From: Paenibacillus sp. HW567
GTDB lineage: Bacteria > Bacillota > Bacilli > Paenibacillales > Paenibacillaceae
Length of the DNA stretch: 64,000 nt
Reading direction: 5' to 3'
NCBI RefSeq assembly: GCF_000374185.1
Contig: NZ_KB910518.1
Location: forward strand, 1,920,162-1,984,161
The translations under genes and the position numbers were made by a program. Positions 26,936-35,957 of this stretch are shown here, one piece after another. Below the pieces are notes generated by a model that had not been told where the DNA came from, made no database searches, and saw only the letters and a list, made by a program, of their open reading frames with translations. Each line of letters opens with the position of its first letter. The stretch's first letter is position 1.

Positions 26936-27924
26936 TGACAGCGAAAATTGATCTTCATTCCCATTACCTGCCACAGGCGTATAGAGAGGCTTTGCTTCAA
27001 TTCTGTGGACCGCACCCCGACGGGTTTCCTACTCCTGCATGGAGCCCTGACATCCACTTGGAGACTATGGATGACTTGGGGATTGCTGCTTCTATACTCT
27101 CCTTGTCTTCTCCCCACATTCATTTTGGAGACAGCAGTGCTGCGAGAGACCTGGCTAGAATAGCCAACGAAGAAGGTGCGGAGCTTGTAAGAAAATATCC
27201 CGGGAAGTTTGGCCTGCTGGCCTCTTTGCCCTTGCCGGATATTCCGTATAGTATTGCAGAAATTCAATATGCCCTGGATGTCCTGCATGCGGATGGCTTC
27301 ACACTTCCGACGAACGTGCTGGGAGTGTACCTGGGCAATCCGGGCTTGGAGGACATATTTGCAGAATTGAACAATCGTAAAGCCATAGTCACGCTCCATC
27401 CCAATAAACCGGGCCTTGTTCCAGAGCATGTAGCGGAAGCTTTGCCTATTCCCATGATGGAATTTTTCTTCGATACGACCCGCACGGTTATGAACCTGAT
27501 ATTAACAGGAACCCTGAACCGCTTCCCCGATATACAATTTATTGTCCCCCATGCGGGAGCATTTCTGCCGGTTCTCGCCGACCGGATTGCCCCGGCTCTT
27601 CAAATGATGCCTTCAGCTTTCGGCGGACATATGGAAAATACTGCAGTGGATATGTATGCCGCACTGCGAGGACTATACTATGACCTTGCCGGAGCCTGTC
27701 TGCCCAGACAACTGGCGAATCTGCTGCCACTAGCGGGGGCGGAGCATCTCATGTACGGCAGCGACTATCCTTATACACCCGGCTTGGCCTGCAAATCTTT
27801 AGCAGATGACCTGGACAGAACGGACTTGCTGACAGATGGACAGCGCAGGCAGATCTATTCGGACAATGCGCTGCGTTTATTTCCGAATATCGCACCCGAT
27901 AAGAATGGCAAGCTGATAAAGTAA
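26935..27924 (+). CDS. Amidohydrolase-2 family (ACMSD-like) metal-dependent hydrolase/decarboxylase
   Basis: 329 aa TIM-barrel enzyme. The N-terminal metal motif is IDLHSHYLP. The further ligands are in FIVPHAGAFLPVLADRI and LMYGSDYPYTP (the late Asp). This is the pattern of 2-amino-3-carboxymuconate-semialdehyde decarboxylase relatives, which act on aromatic-derived carboxylates or hydrolyse small amide or ester rings. It is co-transcribed with an esterase under a MarR repressor, suggesting a short degradation pathway for an aromatic or ester compound (inference). A strong terminator follows. Confidence 0.85.
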   Translation: MTAKIDLHSHYLPQAYREALLQFCGPHPDGFPTPAWSPDIHLETMDDLGIAASILSLSSPHIHFGDSSAARDLARIANEEGAELVRKYPGKFGLLASLPLPDIPYSIAEIQYALDVLHADGFTLPTNVLGVYLGNPGLEDIFAELNNRKAIVTLHPNKPGLVPEHVAEALPIPMMEFFFDTTRTVMNLILTGTLNRFPDIQFIVPHAGAFLPVLADRIAPALQMMPSAFGGHMENTAVDMYAALRGLYYDLAGACLPRQLANLLPLAGAEHLMYGSDYPYTPGLACKSLADDLDRTDLLTDGQRRQIYSDNALRLFPNIAPDKNGKLIK

Positions 27925-27941
27925 ATTTTTCATCATGGAAG

Positions 27942-27971
27942 TAGACTTGGCGAAGCGCCAGGTCTATTTTT
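27942..27971 (+). terminator. Rho-independent terminator after the MarR operon
   Basis: TAGACTTGGC (27942-27951) pairs with GCCAGGTCTA (27957-27966), one wobble, loop of five, then TTTTT. Confidence 0.92.
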
Positions 27972-28177
27972 GTGTACAGTCCGGCAGAAGATAGATTAAC
28001 CAAATTTTCCAGATTGCAGGGCTTGGCGAATGGCAGACGTCTAAAAGAACAGTGACACTGGTGCTCACCGCCCGAGCTTAAGATTATCGTAAGATTCGGC
28101 TAAGAAAAAAGAAATGATTGGCAGCTACCATTAGGATTAATGACGACAATGGATTACTTAGGGGGATGAACGGGATC

Positions 28178-28768
28178 ATGATCAAACCAAGCAAAACCAC
28201 GGTACAGTCGGTCTGGATGTTATGGGAAAAGGCATTTGCGCTCAGTTCACGGTTTCGTGGAGCGGGCACGACACACTTTGGCATATGCAGTGTAATGCTT
28301 AAAAAGCATAGAGGGCAGCCCATCGTATGCGAGGATTCCACGGTGATTCATCCGGGGGAGTGGGTAGGGGAGCTCCATCTTGATAACGGAAGCATTCTGA
28401 AGCTGATTCAAGCCGAAGGCTCGAACCGGGCTGCGCTCCAGACGGCGCGAATGCTGCGTCAATCCATGCGGCAGATCAATGAGGCCTTTGAGACGCAAAA
28501 CGAATTTAAGCAGGTGAAGGCCGTATTAGGGATTACGCTTCTCCACCGGGGACTCACGCATGGTCTCGGCTTTGAGCAGCAGAACCTTCAGCCCGGTTTT
28601 TTTAGACGCATGACGACCATTTATCTTCGCCTGCTGCTGTCTGCGCTGCACCCGGAAGGGCGGGAGCGGATTGGGCGGCGCACCGAACAACTGGTGCCGA
28701 TGAGGCTGGTCCATTCGCGGGCTTCACTGAAGCAACGATTCTCGCCTGCACAGAAAATGTCCGGGTAA
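28178..28768 (+). CDS. YkoP-like protein
   Basis: About 196 aa from ATG 28178, which has AGGGGG 12 bp upstream; an ATG at 28166 is too close to that site. The core (VWMLWEKAFALSSRFRGAG, FGICSVMLKKHRGQPI, GEWVGELHLDN, FEQQNLQPGFFRRMTTIYLRLLL) resembles Bacillus YkoP. The biochemical role of this family is not established to my knowledge. Next to it is a polysaccharide deacetylase-like gene, and the two may act together on the cell envelope. The 250 bp before the gene holds only the terminator at 27942. Confidence 0.7.
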   Translation: MIKPSKTTVQSVWMLWEKAFALSSRFRGAGTTHFGICSVMLKKHRGQPIVCEDSTVIHPGEWVGELHLDNGSILKLIQAEGSNRAALQTARMLRQSMRQINEAFETQNEFKQVKAVLGITLLHRGLTHGLGFEQQNLQPGFFRRMTTIYLRLLLSALHPEGRERIGRRTEQLVPMRLVHSRASLKQRFSPAQKMSG

Positions 28769-28793
28769 ATAGATATGGAGTGAGGGAGGACAT

Positions 28794-29492
28794 ATGTTCA
28801 AATACACGGCTACCGCAATACTATTCATCGTAATTCTATACATGATCGTTCCCAGTCTGATCACACGCATGGCCGGATTCGGTGTCATCCGTAAAGGAAG
28901 GGCCACCGGGCAGGTCGCCTTTACTTTTGACGATGGACCACACCCGGAGTACACTCCAAGACTGCTTGACTTATTGGAGGCTCACCAGGTGAAGGCAACG
29001 TTTTTTGTGCTTGGAGCCCAAGCGGAGCAGTATCCTGATTTGATCAGAAGAATGGCCAGGGAAGGCCACCAGATCGGCATCCATAATTATTGCCATACGT
29101 CCAACTGGCTGATGCTGCCCGGTACAATCCGGCGGAAACACCTGGAGCGCTCCGCAGATATTATAGAGTCGATTGTTGGCACGAGACCTGACCATTATCG
29201 TCCGCCCTGGGGATTAATCAATCTGTTTGATTTCTGGCGACTCAAGCAATACCGGATTGTTCTCTGGACGCTGATACCGGGTGACTGGAGCAGCCGGGTC
29301 TGTCAGACCAGGCTTCGGTCAACACTATTAGGCCGGATTACCGATGGCTCAATTATTGCGTTGCACGACAGCGGCGAGACAGTAGGAGCGGACCGGCAAG
29401 CGCCGCATTTCATGCTACAGGCTTTAGAGCAAGCGCTGGAGCAACTGAAGACCAGGGATCTGGAATTCGTCCGGCTGGATGAAATGGCATGA
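28794..29492 (+). CDS. Membrane-anchored polysaccharide deacetylase-family protein
   Basis: 232 aa. An N-terminal membrane segment (residues ~5-25) is followed by a NodB-type deacetylase domain. FTFDDGPH (Asp46, Asp47) is motif 1, HNYCH (His97, His101) motif 2, RPPWGLIN motif 3, and IIALHDSG motif 5. Acts outside the membrane on N-acetylated glycans (peptidoglycan or a secondary polymer). GGAGG lies 8 bp before the ATG, 26 bp after the YkoP-like gene, so they form an operon. Confidence 0.88.
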   Translation: MFKYTATAILFIVILYMIVPSLITRMAGFGVIRKGRATGQVAFTFDDGPHPEYTPRLLDLLEAHQVKATFFVLGAQAEQYPDLIRRMAREGHQIGIHNYCHTSNWLMLPGTIRRKHLERSADIIESIVGTRPDHYRPPWGLINLFDFWRLKQYRIVLWTLIPGDWSSRVCQTRLRSTLLGRITDGSIIALHDSGETVGADRQAPHFMLQALEQALEQLKTRDLEFVRLDEMA

Positions 29493-29507
29493 GCGCAACT
29501 GAAACTG

Positions 29508-29556
29508 AAACAGCCTGTAGACCCGCCCCTCCCGGGGTGCGGTTTACAGGCTGTTT
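29508..29556. terminator. Bidirectional terminator between convergent genes
   Basis: AAACAGCCTGTA (29508-29519) pairs with TACAGGCTGTTT (29545-29556), with further inner pairs around CCCCTCCCGGGG. It separates the deacetylase (+) from the ferredoxin-like gene (-). Confidence 0.85.
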
Positions 29557-29573
29557 GCCAACTTATATGTTGT

Positions 29574-29819
29574 TTAGACCTCTTGCATTGTTGAATGTTC
29601 ATCGCTCAGACGCGCATATTTGAGTGCACCGCTTGGACATTTGTCAATATGTCTGGCAAGCTCCTCCGCAGTGGCGGCATCCGGGTTGACCCACGGGCGT
29701 TTGCTTAGATTAAAGACGGAAGGGAAGCCCTTAACGCAAACACCGGAATGAATGCATTTCTCCGAATTAAATGTAACGTTGATATCCTTGCCGTAGTACA
29801 CTTTTTGTTCACTGCTCAT
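29574..29819 (-). CDS. Small (4Fe-4S)-binding protein, YjdI-type
   Basis: 81 aa from the ATG at 29819 (MSSEQKVYYGKDINVTF), which has a purine-rich site upstream; a longer frame to 29858 lacks one. CIHSGVC (Cys22, Cys28) and CPSGAL (Cys61), together with GFPSVFNLSKRPWVNP, identify the divergent 4Fe-4S mono-cluster family. Probable electron carrier or redox sensor in the cytoplasm. Three cysteines are visible; the fourth ligand, if any, is not obvious, as is usual for this family. Confidence 0.83.
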   Translation of the reverse strand: MSSEQKVYYGKDINVTFNSEKCIHSGVCVKGFPSVFNLSKRPWVNPDAATAEELARHIDKCPSGALKYARLSDEHSTMQEV

Positions 29820-30000
29820 TTCCTTACATCCTTCCTGCCTTTTTAAAATATACTTCAATTGTTATTACCCGAATGCGAGTTAAGTGAAGCATGACAATAC
29901 AGGGAAGGCATAACCCCATCCCCAGGTTCTGTGTTAAAATGATTCTGGCATTTTGGTTAAATGTTCCATAGCTGCAGCAAGGAAGGGATTGGGTAGATCG

Positions 30001-30681
30001 GTGGAGAGTATTCTTATTATTGAAGATCAGGAGGATGTTAATCTGATGCTTGCGGAAGCTTTGGCGGATGCGGGCTACCTCGTGAAATCCTCTTATACCG
30101 GCATTGATGACAGCCAGGAGATCCGCAGCAACCAATATGATCTGATTCTGCTCGATATTATGCTCCCCTTCAAGAACGGGGACGAGCTGCTTAGAGAGCT
30201 GCGCGAATATTCGGATATCCCCGTAATCGTTATTTCCGCCAAGGGGATGACCGGCACGAAGATTGAACTGCTCAAGCTGGGCGCAGACGATTATATTACC
30301 AAGCCTTTTGATTTGGGCGAAGTGATCGCACGGGTTGAGTCCAATCTGCGGCGGTCCCGTAAGCTGAAGCAGGAGAGCACAGCTCTGCGCTACAAAGATT
30401 TATTGCTGGATACAGGCACCAAGCATGTCACTGTAGGCAATAACGATGTGGAGCTGACGGCAAAAGAATACATGATCCTGGAGCTGCTGCTGACGCACGC
30501 CGGCAAGGTGTTCACCAAGTCCAATCTGTATGAGTCGGTCTGGCAGGATGAATATCTCGGCGATGACAATGCGGTGAAGACCCATATCAGCAACCTGCGC
30601 AATAAGCTTAGACAATTCAATCCGCAGGAGGAATATATCGAAACGGTGTGGGGCCTGGGCTACCGGTTATACAAGAAGTGA
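30001..30681 (+). CDS. OmpR-family response regulator
   Basis: 226 aa from GTG 30001. The receiver domain has ILIIEDQEDV at the start, the phospho-acceptor Asp in LILLDIMLP and Lys in ITKPFDLGE. The C-terminal winged helix (ELTAKEYMILELLLTHAGKVFTKSNLYESVWQDEYLGDDNAVKTHISNLRNKL) binds DNA. It is followed by an ABC ATPase, an ABC permease and, last, a histidine kinase (32498). This order is typical of bacitracin/lantibiotic self-resistance type modules (BcrAB, NisFEG-like). The cognate kinase is inferred to be that gene. Confidence 0.88.
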   Translation: MESILIIEDQEDVNLMLAEALADAGYLVKSSYTGIDDSQEIRSNQYDLILLDIMLPFKNGDELLRELREYSDIPVIVISAKGMTGTKIELLKLGADDYITKPFDLGEVIARVESNLRRSRKLKQESTALRYKDLLLDTGTKHVTVGNNDVELTAKEYMILELLLTHAGKVFTKSNLYESVWQDEYLGDDNAVKTHISNLRNKLRQFNPQEEYIETVWGLGYRLYKK

Positions 30682-30763
30682 CGGTAGTATGCTCAGAACC
30701 TCTTTTTGCCGCACTTAACCTTTTCTAAACCTTTGAAAATTACAGTAGAGCCAGAGAGGGCTG

Positions 30764-31696
30764 GTGAGCAAAATGAAAGAAGCTGTGCTAAGAACTAATC
30801 ACCTGACAAAAAGCTACCGGGGCCAGAGTGTGCTGCATCATGTGTCCATTACACTGGAAGCCGGCAGAATCTATGGCCTGATTGGGCAGAATGGAGCGGG
30901 GAAAACTACACTCATGCGGCTTATTGCCGGGCTGAGCTTTCCTGCCGGCGGCAGCATTGAGCTTTTTGGCCATACTGGAGAGAAGGCTTTACAGGCTGAA
31001 CGCAAAAGATTGGGCTGCATGATTGAGTATCCTGGGATCACCCTGAGTATGACCGCTAAGGAAAATCTGAAGCTTCACCGGATTATGCGGGGCATCCCCA
31101 ATCAGGAAGTGGAGCAAGAGCTGCTGGAATTCGTCGGTCTTGCGGATACCGGGAAGAAGAAAGTGAAGCATTTCTCCCTGGGCATGAAGCAGCGGTTAGG
31201 GATCGCTATCGCTTTGCTGGGCAATCCGGAGCTGCTTATTCTGGACGAGCCCATCAACGGCCTTGACCCGTTAGGTGTCGTGGAAATCCGCAAGCTGCTC
31301 AAACAATTGTGTGATGATCAGCAAATGACCATACTGATTTCAAGTCATAACCTGCCGGAGCTGTATCAGACGGCAACGGATTATATTATCCTTCATAAAG
31401 GCGAGGTCAGACAGACGCTTACGCTGGCACAGCTTGAAGAACGCTGCAGGCATCATCTTCGGATTCACTGCGACAATCCCGCGAAGCTGGCAAGTGTTCT
31501 GGAAATGAGGCTGCATACGAAGAACTACAACGTGCTGCCGGATCATACCGTCAAGCTCTATGATTACCTGGACGACAAAGAAAAAGTATCGCGAGTCCTC
31601 TATGAACATGGAATTATCGTAACCAACCTTTCCGTTGAGGGTGACACGCTTGAAGATTACTTTATTTCTGTTATCGGGGGTGGCAGCAATGTATAA
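30764..31696 (+). CDS. ABC transporter ATP-binding protein (BcrA-type)
   Basis: 310 aa. Walker A GQNGAGKTTLM, signature FSLGMKQRLGIAIAL (LGMKQ variant of LSGGQ, common in the BcrA group), Walker B LLILDEPINGLDP and the H-loop SSHNLPEL. The C-terminal extension fits the DRA/BcrA family that moves peptide antibiotics or exports from the membrane. GAGAGGG lies before the GTG at 30764. Its 3' end overlaps the permease start by eight bases. Confidence 0.9.
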   Translation: MSKMKEAVLRTNHLTKSYRGQSVLHHVSITLEAGRIYGLIGQNGAGKTTLMRLIAGLSFPAGGSIELFGHTGEKALQAERKRLGCMIEYPGITLSMTAKENLKLHRIMRGIPNQEVEQELLEFVGLADTGKKKVKHFSLGMKQRLGIAIALLGNPELLILDEPINGLDPLGVVEIRKLLKQLCDDQQMTILISSHNLPELYQTATDYIILHKGEVRQTLTLAQLEERCRHHLRIHCDNPAKLASVLEMRLHTKNYNVLPDHTVKLYDYLDDKEKVSRVLYEHGIIVTNLSVEGDTLEDYFISVIGGGSNV

Positions 31697-32486
31697 TCTG
31701 ATTTGGGCTGACTTATATAAACTACGTAAAGCTATGGCGATCAAAATCCTATTTGGAATCACGACATTAAGCGCAGCAGCGATGGCAATTATGGCCTATC
31801 TGATCCCGCAACACAAGATTGATGAGAGTTTAACTGACCTTGGGTTCCTCTTCTCAGATGTGAACGTAATTAGCATTCTCGGAGCGGTAATTGCAGGGGT
31901 CTTTATCTGCGGTGATTTTGATAACAAAACGATCCATAATGCTATAGCGGCCGGAAGCGGCAGGGGAGCCGTCATCGTGAGCAAGACCATCGTATTCTGC
32001 TGTGCCTTGGCGTTCATCTTACTTCCTTATGTTATCATAACGGGGATTGCTCTTGGTACGAATTCCGACTATAGTATGGGTTCTGTGGCCTTGGGTTTCC
32101 TTCATCTTATGACGTCAGGAGCGGGCAGCGGCCTTTCTGCTTCTGGGGGATTGAAGCTGCTCGGAATCAGCCTCACCCTAATGATCGTCTACATGGCACA
32201 ATTGAGTATTACCGTGCCTCTCGCGTTTGTGCTCAAGAAGCCGGTTCTTGTGGTTGCTATTTTTTATGGGTTGTCCATTCTGAGCGGGCAGCTTGGAAGA
32301 TTGGCGGACAGTTCTCCTCGATTTGACCGTATTTTCGCCGCTACTCCATTTAGCGGGAACTATGCGCTAATGACGATAAATTCAGGTGCGGCAGTTATTT
32401 TCAAGGCAATCGCGGTGAGTCTGATATTTCTGCTTGTGATGCTTGCCATCACGTACAGCGTATTTCGGAGAACGGAAATCAAGTAA
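31689..32486 (+). CDS. ABC-2 type permease (BcrB-like)
   Basis: 265 aa from ATG 31689, inside the ATPase gene end. At least six hydrophobic segments are visible (around ILFGITTLSAAAMAIMAYLI, VISILGAVIAGVFICG, TIVFCCALAFILLPYVII, MIVYMAQLSITVPLAFVL, PVLVVAIFYGLSILSG and AIAVSLIFLLVMLAITYSVF). FDNKTIHNAIAAGSGR resembles the conserved cytoplasmic loop of the ABC-2 family. Partner of the 30764 ATPase. Probably removes or exports a membrane-active peptide. Confidence 0.85.
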   Translation: MYNLIWADLYKLRKAMAIKILFGITTLSAAAMAIMAYLIPQHKIDESLTDLGFLFSDVNVISILGAVIAGVFICGDFDNKTIHNAIAAGSGRGAVIVSKTIVFCCALAFILLPYVIITGIALGTNSDYSMGSVALGFLHLMTSGAGSGLSASGGLKLLGISLTLMIVYMAQLSITVPLAFVLKKPVLVVAIFYGLSILSGQLGRLADSSPRFDRIFAATPFSGNYALMTINSGAAVIFKAIAVSLIFLLVMLAITYSVFRRTEIK

Positions 32487-32497
32487 TTGAAGGGCCG

Positions 32498-33391
32498 GTG
32501 AAGGCTTTGACGACAGCGGTTGTCATTTTGGTGTTTTTAGTTATTTTGCTCGCCGTGTATCACATCTTGCTCCGGCTGCAGCTACGCAATATTAACCGGC
32601 AGCTTGAGAAGAGGCTGAGTGAAAGAACGCGGCAGCCGCTTAGTCTGGAGCTGATCAACCGGGAGCTGAACCGGTTGACGGCCAATATCAACAAATGCCT
32701 GAAGGCGGAGGAGAACCTCCGTCTTGACAGCATCCGCGAAGAAAAACGCTTCAAGGAAATGATCGCAAATATCTCCCATGATCTGCGGACGCCGCTTACC
32801 GCCATCAAGGGGTATCAGCAGCTTTTGGAGCGGGGAAATCTGTCCGAAGGCGAGCGGGACAAGCTGCGGATTGCCGGGAAGCACGCGGATGAACTGGGCA
32901 GCCTGATTGAACAGTTTTTTGAATACTCCTACCTTGTGAACGCGGAGCCGGACCCGGAGCTCCGGCGGATCAATCTGACGAATCTGGTCGCGGATTGCCT
33001 GGCGGAAGCCGCAGAAGCCTTTGAAGACAAGCATTTAGCGGTGCATATCGCGGAAGCGGCGCCCGTGTATGCTTTTGCCGATAAGGAAATGGTCGTAAGA
33101 ATTGTTCACAATCTGATCCGCAACTGTATCGCACATTCCGATGGCGACCTGGAGGTGCAGATTCGGACAACGCAGAATGCGGTCATTGTGTTCCGTAATC
33201 ACGTGAAGCATGCTGCCGAAATGGATGTGAACCGGCTGTTTGAGCGCTTTTACACAGCCAATAAAGCGAAGAGCAGAACGACAGGTCTCGGACTGTCCAT
33301 AGTCAGGCTCCTGGCCGAACAGCTTGATGGCAGCACAAGCGCAGCTATGCAAGACGGGTTTCTTGAGATCCGCGTTGAGCTACCGGTATAA
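32498..33391 (+). CDS. Sensor histidine kinase of the BcrAB-type operon
   Basis: 297 aa. One N-terminal membrane segment (residues ~3-22), a short coiled coil, then HisKA with ANISHDLRTPLTAIKGY (phosphorylated His), an N-box (IVHNLIRNCIAHSDG), and a G-box GLGLSIVRLLAEQLDG. There is almost no extracellular sensor domain. GTG start 12 bp after the permease. It probably phosphorylates the 30001 regulator, and the transporter itself may supply the sensory input, as known for Bce systems. Confidence 0.87.
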   Translation: MKALTTAVVILVFLVILLAVYHILLRLQLRNINRQLEKRLSERTRQPLSLELINRELNRLTANINKCLKAEENLRLDSIREEKRFKEMIANISHDLRTPLTAIKGYQQLLERGNLSEGERDKLRIAGKHADELGSLIEQFFEYSYLVNAEPDPELRRINLTNLVADCLAEAAEAFEDKHLAVHIAEAAPVYAFADKEMVVRIVHNLIRNCIAHSDGDLEVQIRTTQNAVIVFRNHVKHAAEMDVNRLFERFYTANKAKSRTTGLGLSIVRLLAEQLDGSTSAAMQDGFLEIRVELPV

Positions 33392-33413
33392 ATTTCGAAA
33401 GGGGGCAGCTTCA

Positions 33414-34103
33414 TTGTTCAAAATCATGCTTATCGAAGACGATGTTACGCTTTTCAGTGAGATCAAGGAGCGCTTGGCGCAGTGGTCCTATGAGATCTAC
33501 GGGATTTCGGATTTCGGCAACGTATTGGAGGAATTTGCGGCGGTTAAGCCGGAGTTGGTCATTATCGACATCCAGCTTCCGCGCTTTGACGGGTTCCACT
33601 GGTGCCGGATGCTTCGCGCCCATTCCAATGTGCCGATCATTTTTCTGTCCTCCCGCGACCATCCTAGTGATATGGTAATGTCCATGCAGCTCGGAGCCGA
33701 TGACTTTATACAGAAGCCTTTCCATTTCGAGGTGCTTATCGCCAAAATCCAGGCCACGCTGCGCCGGGTATACAACTACAACACCGAACGGATTGAATTG
33801 AAAACCTGGCGCGGGGCAACCATTGAATATGGGAAGAATACAATTACGAACGGCCTTGGCACAGCGCTGCTGACCAAAAACGAGATGTTCATTCTGAAGC
33901 TTCTGGTCGAGCGCAAAAATCAGATTGTGGAGCGTGAGGAGCTTATCAAAAGCCTGTGGGACAACGAGCATTTTGTGAGCGACAATACGCTGACCGTGAA
34001 CGTGAACCGGCTGCGTAAAAAGCTGGAGCCGCTGGACCTCAGCGATTGTATCGAAACCAAGGTGGGACAAGGCTATATGGCGACCGAAGAGGCGGCTCCA
34101 TGA
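33414..34103 (+). CDS. BceR-type response regulator
   Basis: 229 aa from TTG 33414, with GGGGG upstream; earlier frame is inside the kinase gene. Receiver: FKIMLIEDDVTLF, phospho-Asp in LVIIDIQLPRFDGFHWCRMLR, Lys in IQKPFHFEV. C-terminal winged helix: LLTKNEMFILKLLVERKNQIVEREELIKSLWDNEHFVSDNTLTVNVNRLRKKL. The FDGFHWCR signature is characteristic of the BceR group. It overlaps the kinase start (ATGA) and should bind the TGACA-N4-TGTCA operator at 35096-35121. Confidence 0.9.
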   Translation: MFKIMLIEDDVTLFSEIKERLAQWSYEIYGISDFGNVLEEFAAVKPELVIIDIQLPRFDGFHWCRMLRAHSNVPIIFLSSRDHPSDMVMSMQLGADDFIQKPFHFEVLIAKIQATLRRVYNYNTERIELKTWRGATIEYGKNTITNGLGTALLTKNEMFILKLLVERKNQIVEREELIKSLWDNEHFVSDNTLTVNVNRLRKKLEPLDLSDCIETKVGQGYMATEEAAP

Positions 34104-35104
34104 TTAGGAAATACATAAAGGAAAGGCGGAGCTGGATGCTCCTGCTTGTTGTCTTGCAGGTGATCATTCTGTTCGTGGCCTATGTCGATGTTACAATTCC
34201 GTTTCTGCCGGTGCTGTACATTGTCGTATTAAATGTTCTGGTCTGCATTACTTTTGTGTTTGTCCGATACTCGAAGGAGACCCGGTTCTATAAAAACATG
34301 GCTGCCTGGGACGAAGTGTATGATCATAGCACATTCAGCGAAGCTGCAAGCCCGTTCGAGCGGCTGGTGCAGGAAGCGGTGAATACCCAAACCGAACGGT
34401 ACAGGAAGGAGTCTGCGCAGAATTTCCGTCTGCTGGAGCAGGAGAAGGATGATCTGCTGTCCTGGATTCATGAGGTCAAGACCCCGCTTACCGCCATGCA
34501 GCTCATGATCGAGCGATTGCCGGACGAGACGCTGCAGAGCCAATTAATGTACGAATGGCTGCGGCTCCATCATTTGCTCGACCAGCAGCTTCATCAGAAG
34601 CGGATTCCGTTCATGCGCAACGATCTGGTTATTGGAGTCACCCGGCTTGAGCCGATTCTGAACAAAGAAATCCGGGCGCTGAAATCATGGTGTATTCCCA
34701 AAGGGATCGGGTTTGATGTTTCGCTGGCTGTAGAAGAGGTGCTGACCGACGGCAAATGGCTGGGCTTCATGCTTCGACAACTGCTGACGAATGCTGTGAA
34801 GTACAGCGAAGCCTCCGATATCCTCATTGTGAGCCGGGAAGTGGATGGACATGCCGTGCTCGCCATTGAGGATCAAGGGCGGGGGATTGATCCGAGGGAT
34901 TTGCCGCGGATTTTTGACAAAGGCTTCACCTCGACACTGGGCCGGCAGGAAGGAGCCGCAACCGGAATGGGACTGTACCTGACAAGGCAGGTTGCGGAGC
35001 CGCTGCTGATCGGCATTCAGGCAGCGTCCATGCCCGGGGAGGGCACAACGTTTACGTTAACCTTTCCGCGGGAAAATGACTTTCTGCGGATTACGGGCAT
35101 GTGA
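34100..35104 (+). CDS. BceS-type intramembrane-sensing histidine kinase
   Basis: 334 aa from ATG 34100. Two membrane helices ([19 protein letters not shown] and [19 protein letters not shown]) are separated by a very short loop, the intramembrane-sensing design. Phospho-acceptor: [18 protein letters not shown]-box: [15 protein letters not shown]1/G2: [20 protein letters not shown] and [10 protein letters not shown]. In Bce modules the kinase senses flux through the BceAB transporter. The last codons run into the operator palindrome. Confidence 0.92.
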   Translation: MIRKYIKERRSWMLLLVVLQVIILFVAYVDVTIPFLPVLYIVVLNVLVCITFVFVRYSKETRFYKNMAAWDEVYDHSTFSEAASPFERLVQEAVNTQTERYRKESAQNFRLLEQEKDDLLSWIHEVKTPLTAMQLMIERLPDETLQSQLMYEWLRLHHLLDQQLHQKRIPFMRNDLVIGVTRLEPILNKEIRALKSWCIPKGIGFDVSLAVEEVLTDGKWLGFMLRQLLTNAVKYSEASDILIVSREVDGHAVLAIEDQGRGIDPRDLPRIFDKGFTSTLGRQEGAATGMGLYLTRQVAEPLLIGIQAASMPGEGTTFTLTFPRENDFLRITGM

Positions 35105-35121
35105 CAACAATGTCACATGCC
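35096..35121. promoter_or_regulatory. BceR-type operator of the bceAB-like genes
   Basis: GGCATGTGACA-acaa-TGTCACATGCC is a perfect 11-bp inverted repeat. Its core TGACA-N4-TGTCA fits the published Bce-type regulator consensus TnACA-N4-TGTnA. It covers the kinase stop codon. A TATGAT -10-like box is at 35169-35174, putting the operator about 70 bp before the likely start, an activator position. Confidence 0.78.
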
Positions 35122-35201
35122 TATTCATATTGTTCGGCGAAACGCAGGAAAACGTAAGAAAACCCGCTTATGATAGAACTATAGATAAGGAGTGGGCAAA
35201 C

Positions 35202-35957
35202 ATGATGATTCTTGAAGCGAATAAAATTTATAAAACGTACGGCAACAAATTCAACAAACAGGAAGTGCTCAAGGGCATTGACCTTCAGGTGGACAAAGGC
35301 GAGTTCGTCGGCATCATGGGGGCATCCGGTTCGGGAAAAACAACCCTGCTGAATGTGCTGTCCTCCATTGACCGGGTGAGCCAGGGCACAATTGAAATTG
35401 AAGGCAAGGAATTTACGGGCATGAAGGAGAAGCAGCTTGCTGAATTCCGTAAACACCATCTCGGGTTTATTTTTCAGGAGTATAACTTGCTGGATACACT
35501 CACGGTCAAAGAAAATGTGCTGCTGCCGCTCTCCATTACCGGCATTTCCAAGAAAGAGGCCCATCAGAGATTTGAACAGGTGGCCGGCGAGCTGGGCATC
35601 TACGAATTGAAAGACAAGTACCCGGCGGAAATCTCCGGCGGACAGAAGCAGCGGACGTCAGCGGCGCGGGCGTTTGTGCATGAGCCAAGCATTATTTTTG
35701 CAGATGAGCCAACTGGGGCGCTGGATTCCAAGTCTGCCTCCGACCTGCTGAACAAGCTTGCCGACATGAACACCAAACGTCAGGCCACAATCGTAATGGT
35801 CACCCATGATGCTGTTGCCGCCAGCTATTGCAGCCGTGTGGTGTTTATCCGCGACGGGCAAATTTACACTCAACTGAACAAAGGCGATGAATCCCGGCAG
35901 TCCTTTTTCAATGATATTATCAAGACCCAGAGTGTACTAGGCGGTGTCCAGCAATGA
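35202..35957 (+). CDS. BceA-type ABC transporter ATP-binding protein
   Basis: 251 aa from ATG 35202 (AAGGAGTG upstream). MacB/Bce-type ATPase: Walker [14 protein letters not shown]-loop [24 protein letters not shown], signature [15 protein letters not shown], Walker [16 protein letters not shown]-loop [21 protein letters not shown]. Provides energy for target protection against bacitracin-like or lantibiotic peptides at the membrane. It overlaps the permease start (ATGA). Confidence 0.93.
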   Translation: MMILEANKIYKTYGNKFNKQEVLKGIDLQVDKGEFVGIMGASGSGKTTLLNVLSSIDRVSQGTIEIEGKEFTGMKEKQLAEFRKHHLGFIFQEYNLLDTLTVKENVLLPLSITGISKKEAHQRFEQVAGELGIYELKDKYPAEISGGQKQRTSAARAFVHEPSIIFADEPTGALDSKSASDLLNKLADMNTKRQATIVMVTHDAVAASYCSRVVFIRDGQIYTQLNKGDESRQSFFNDIIKTQSVLGGVQQ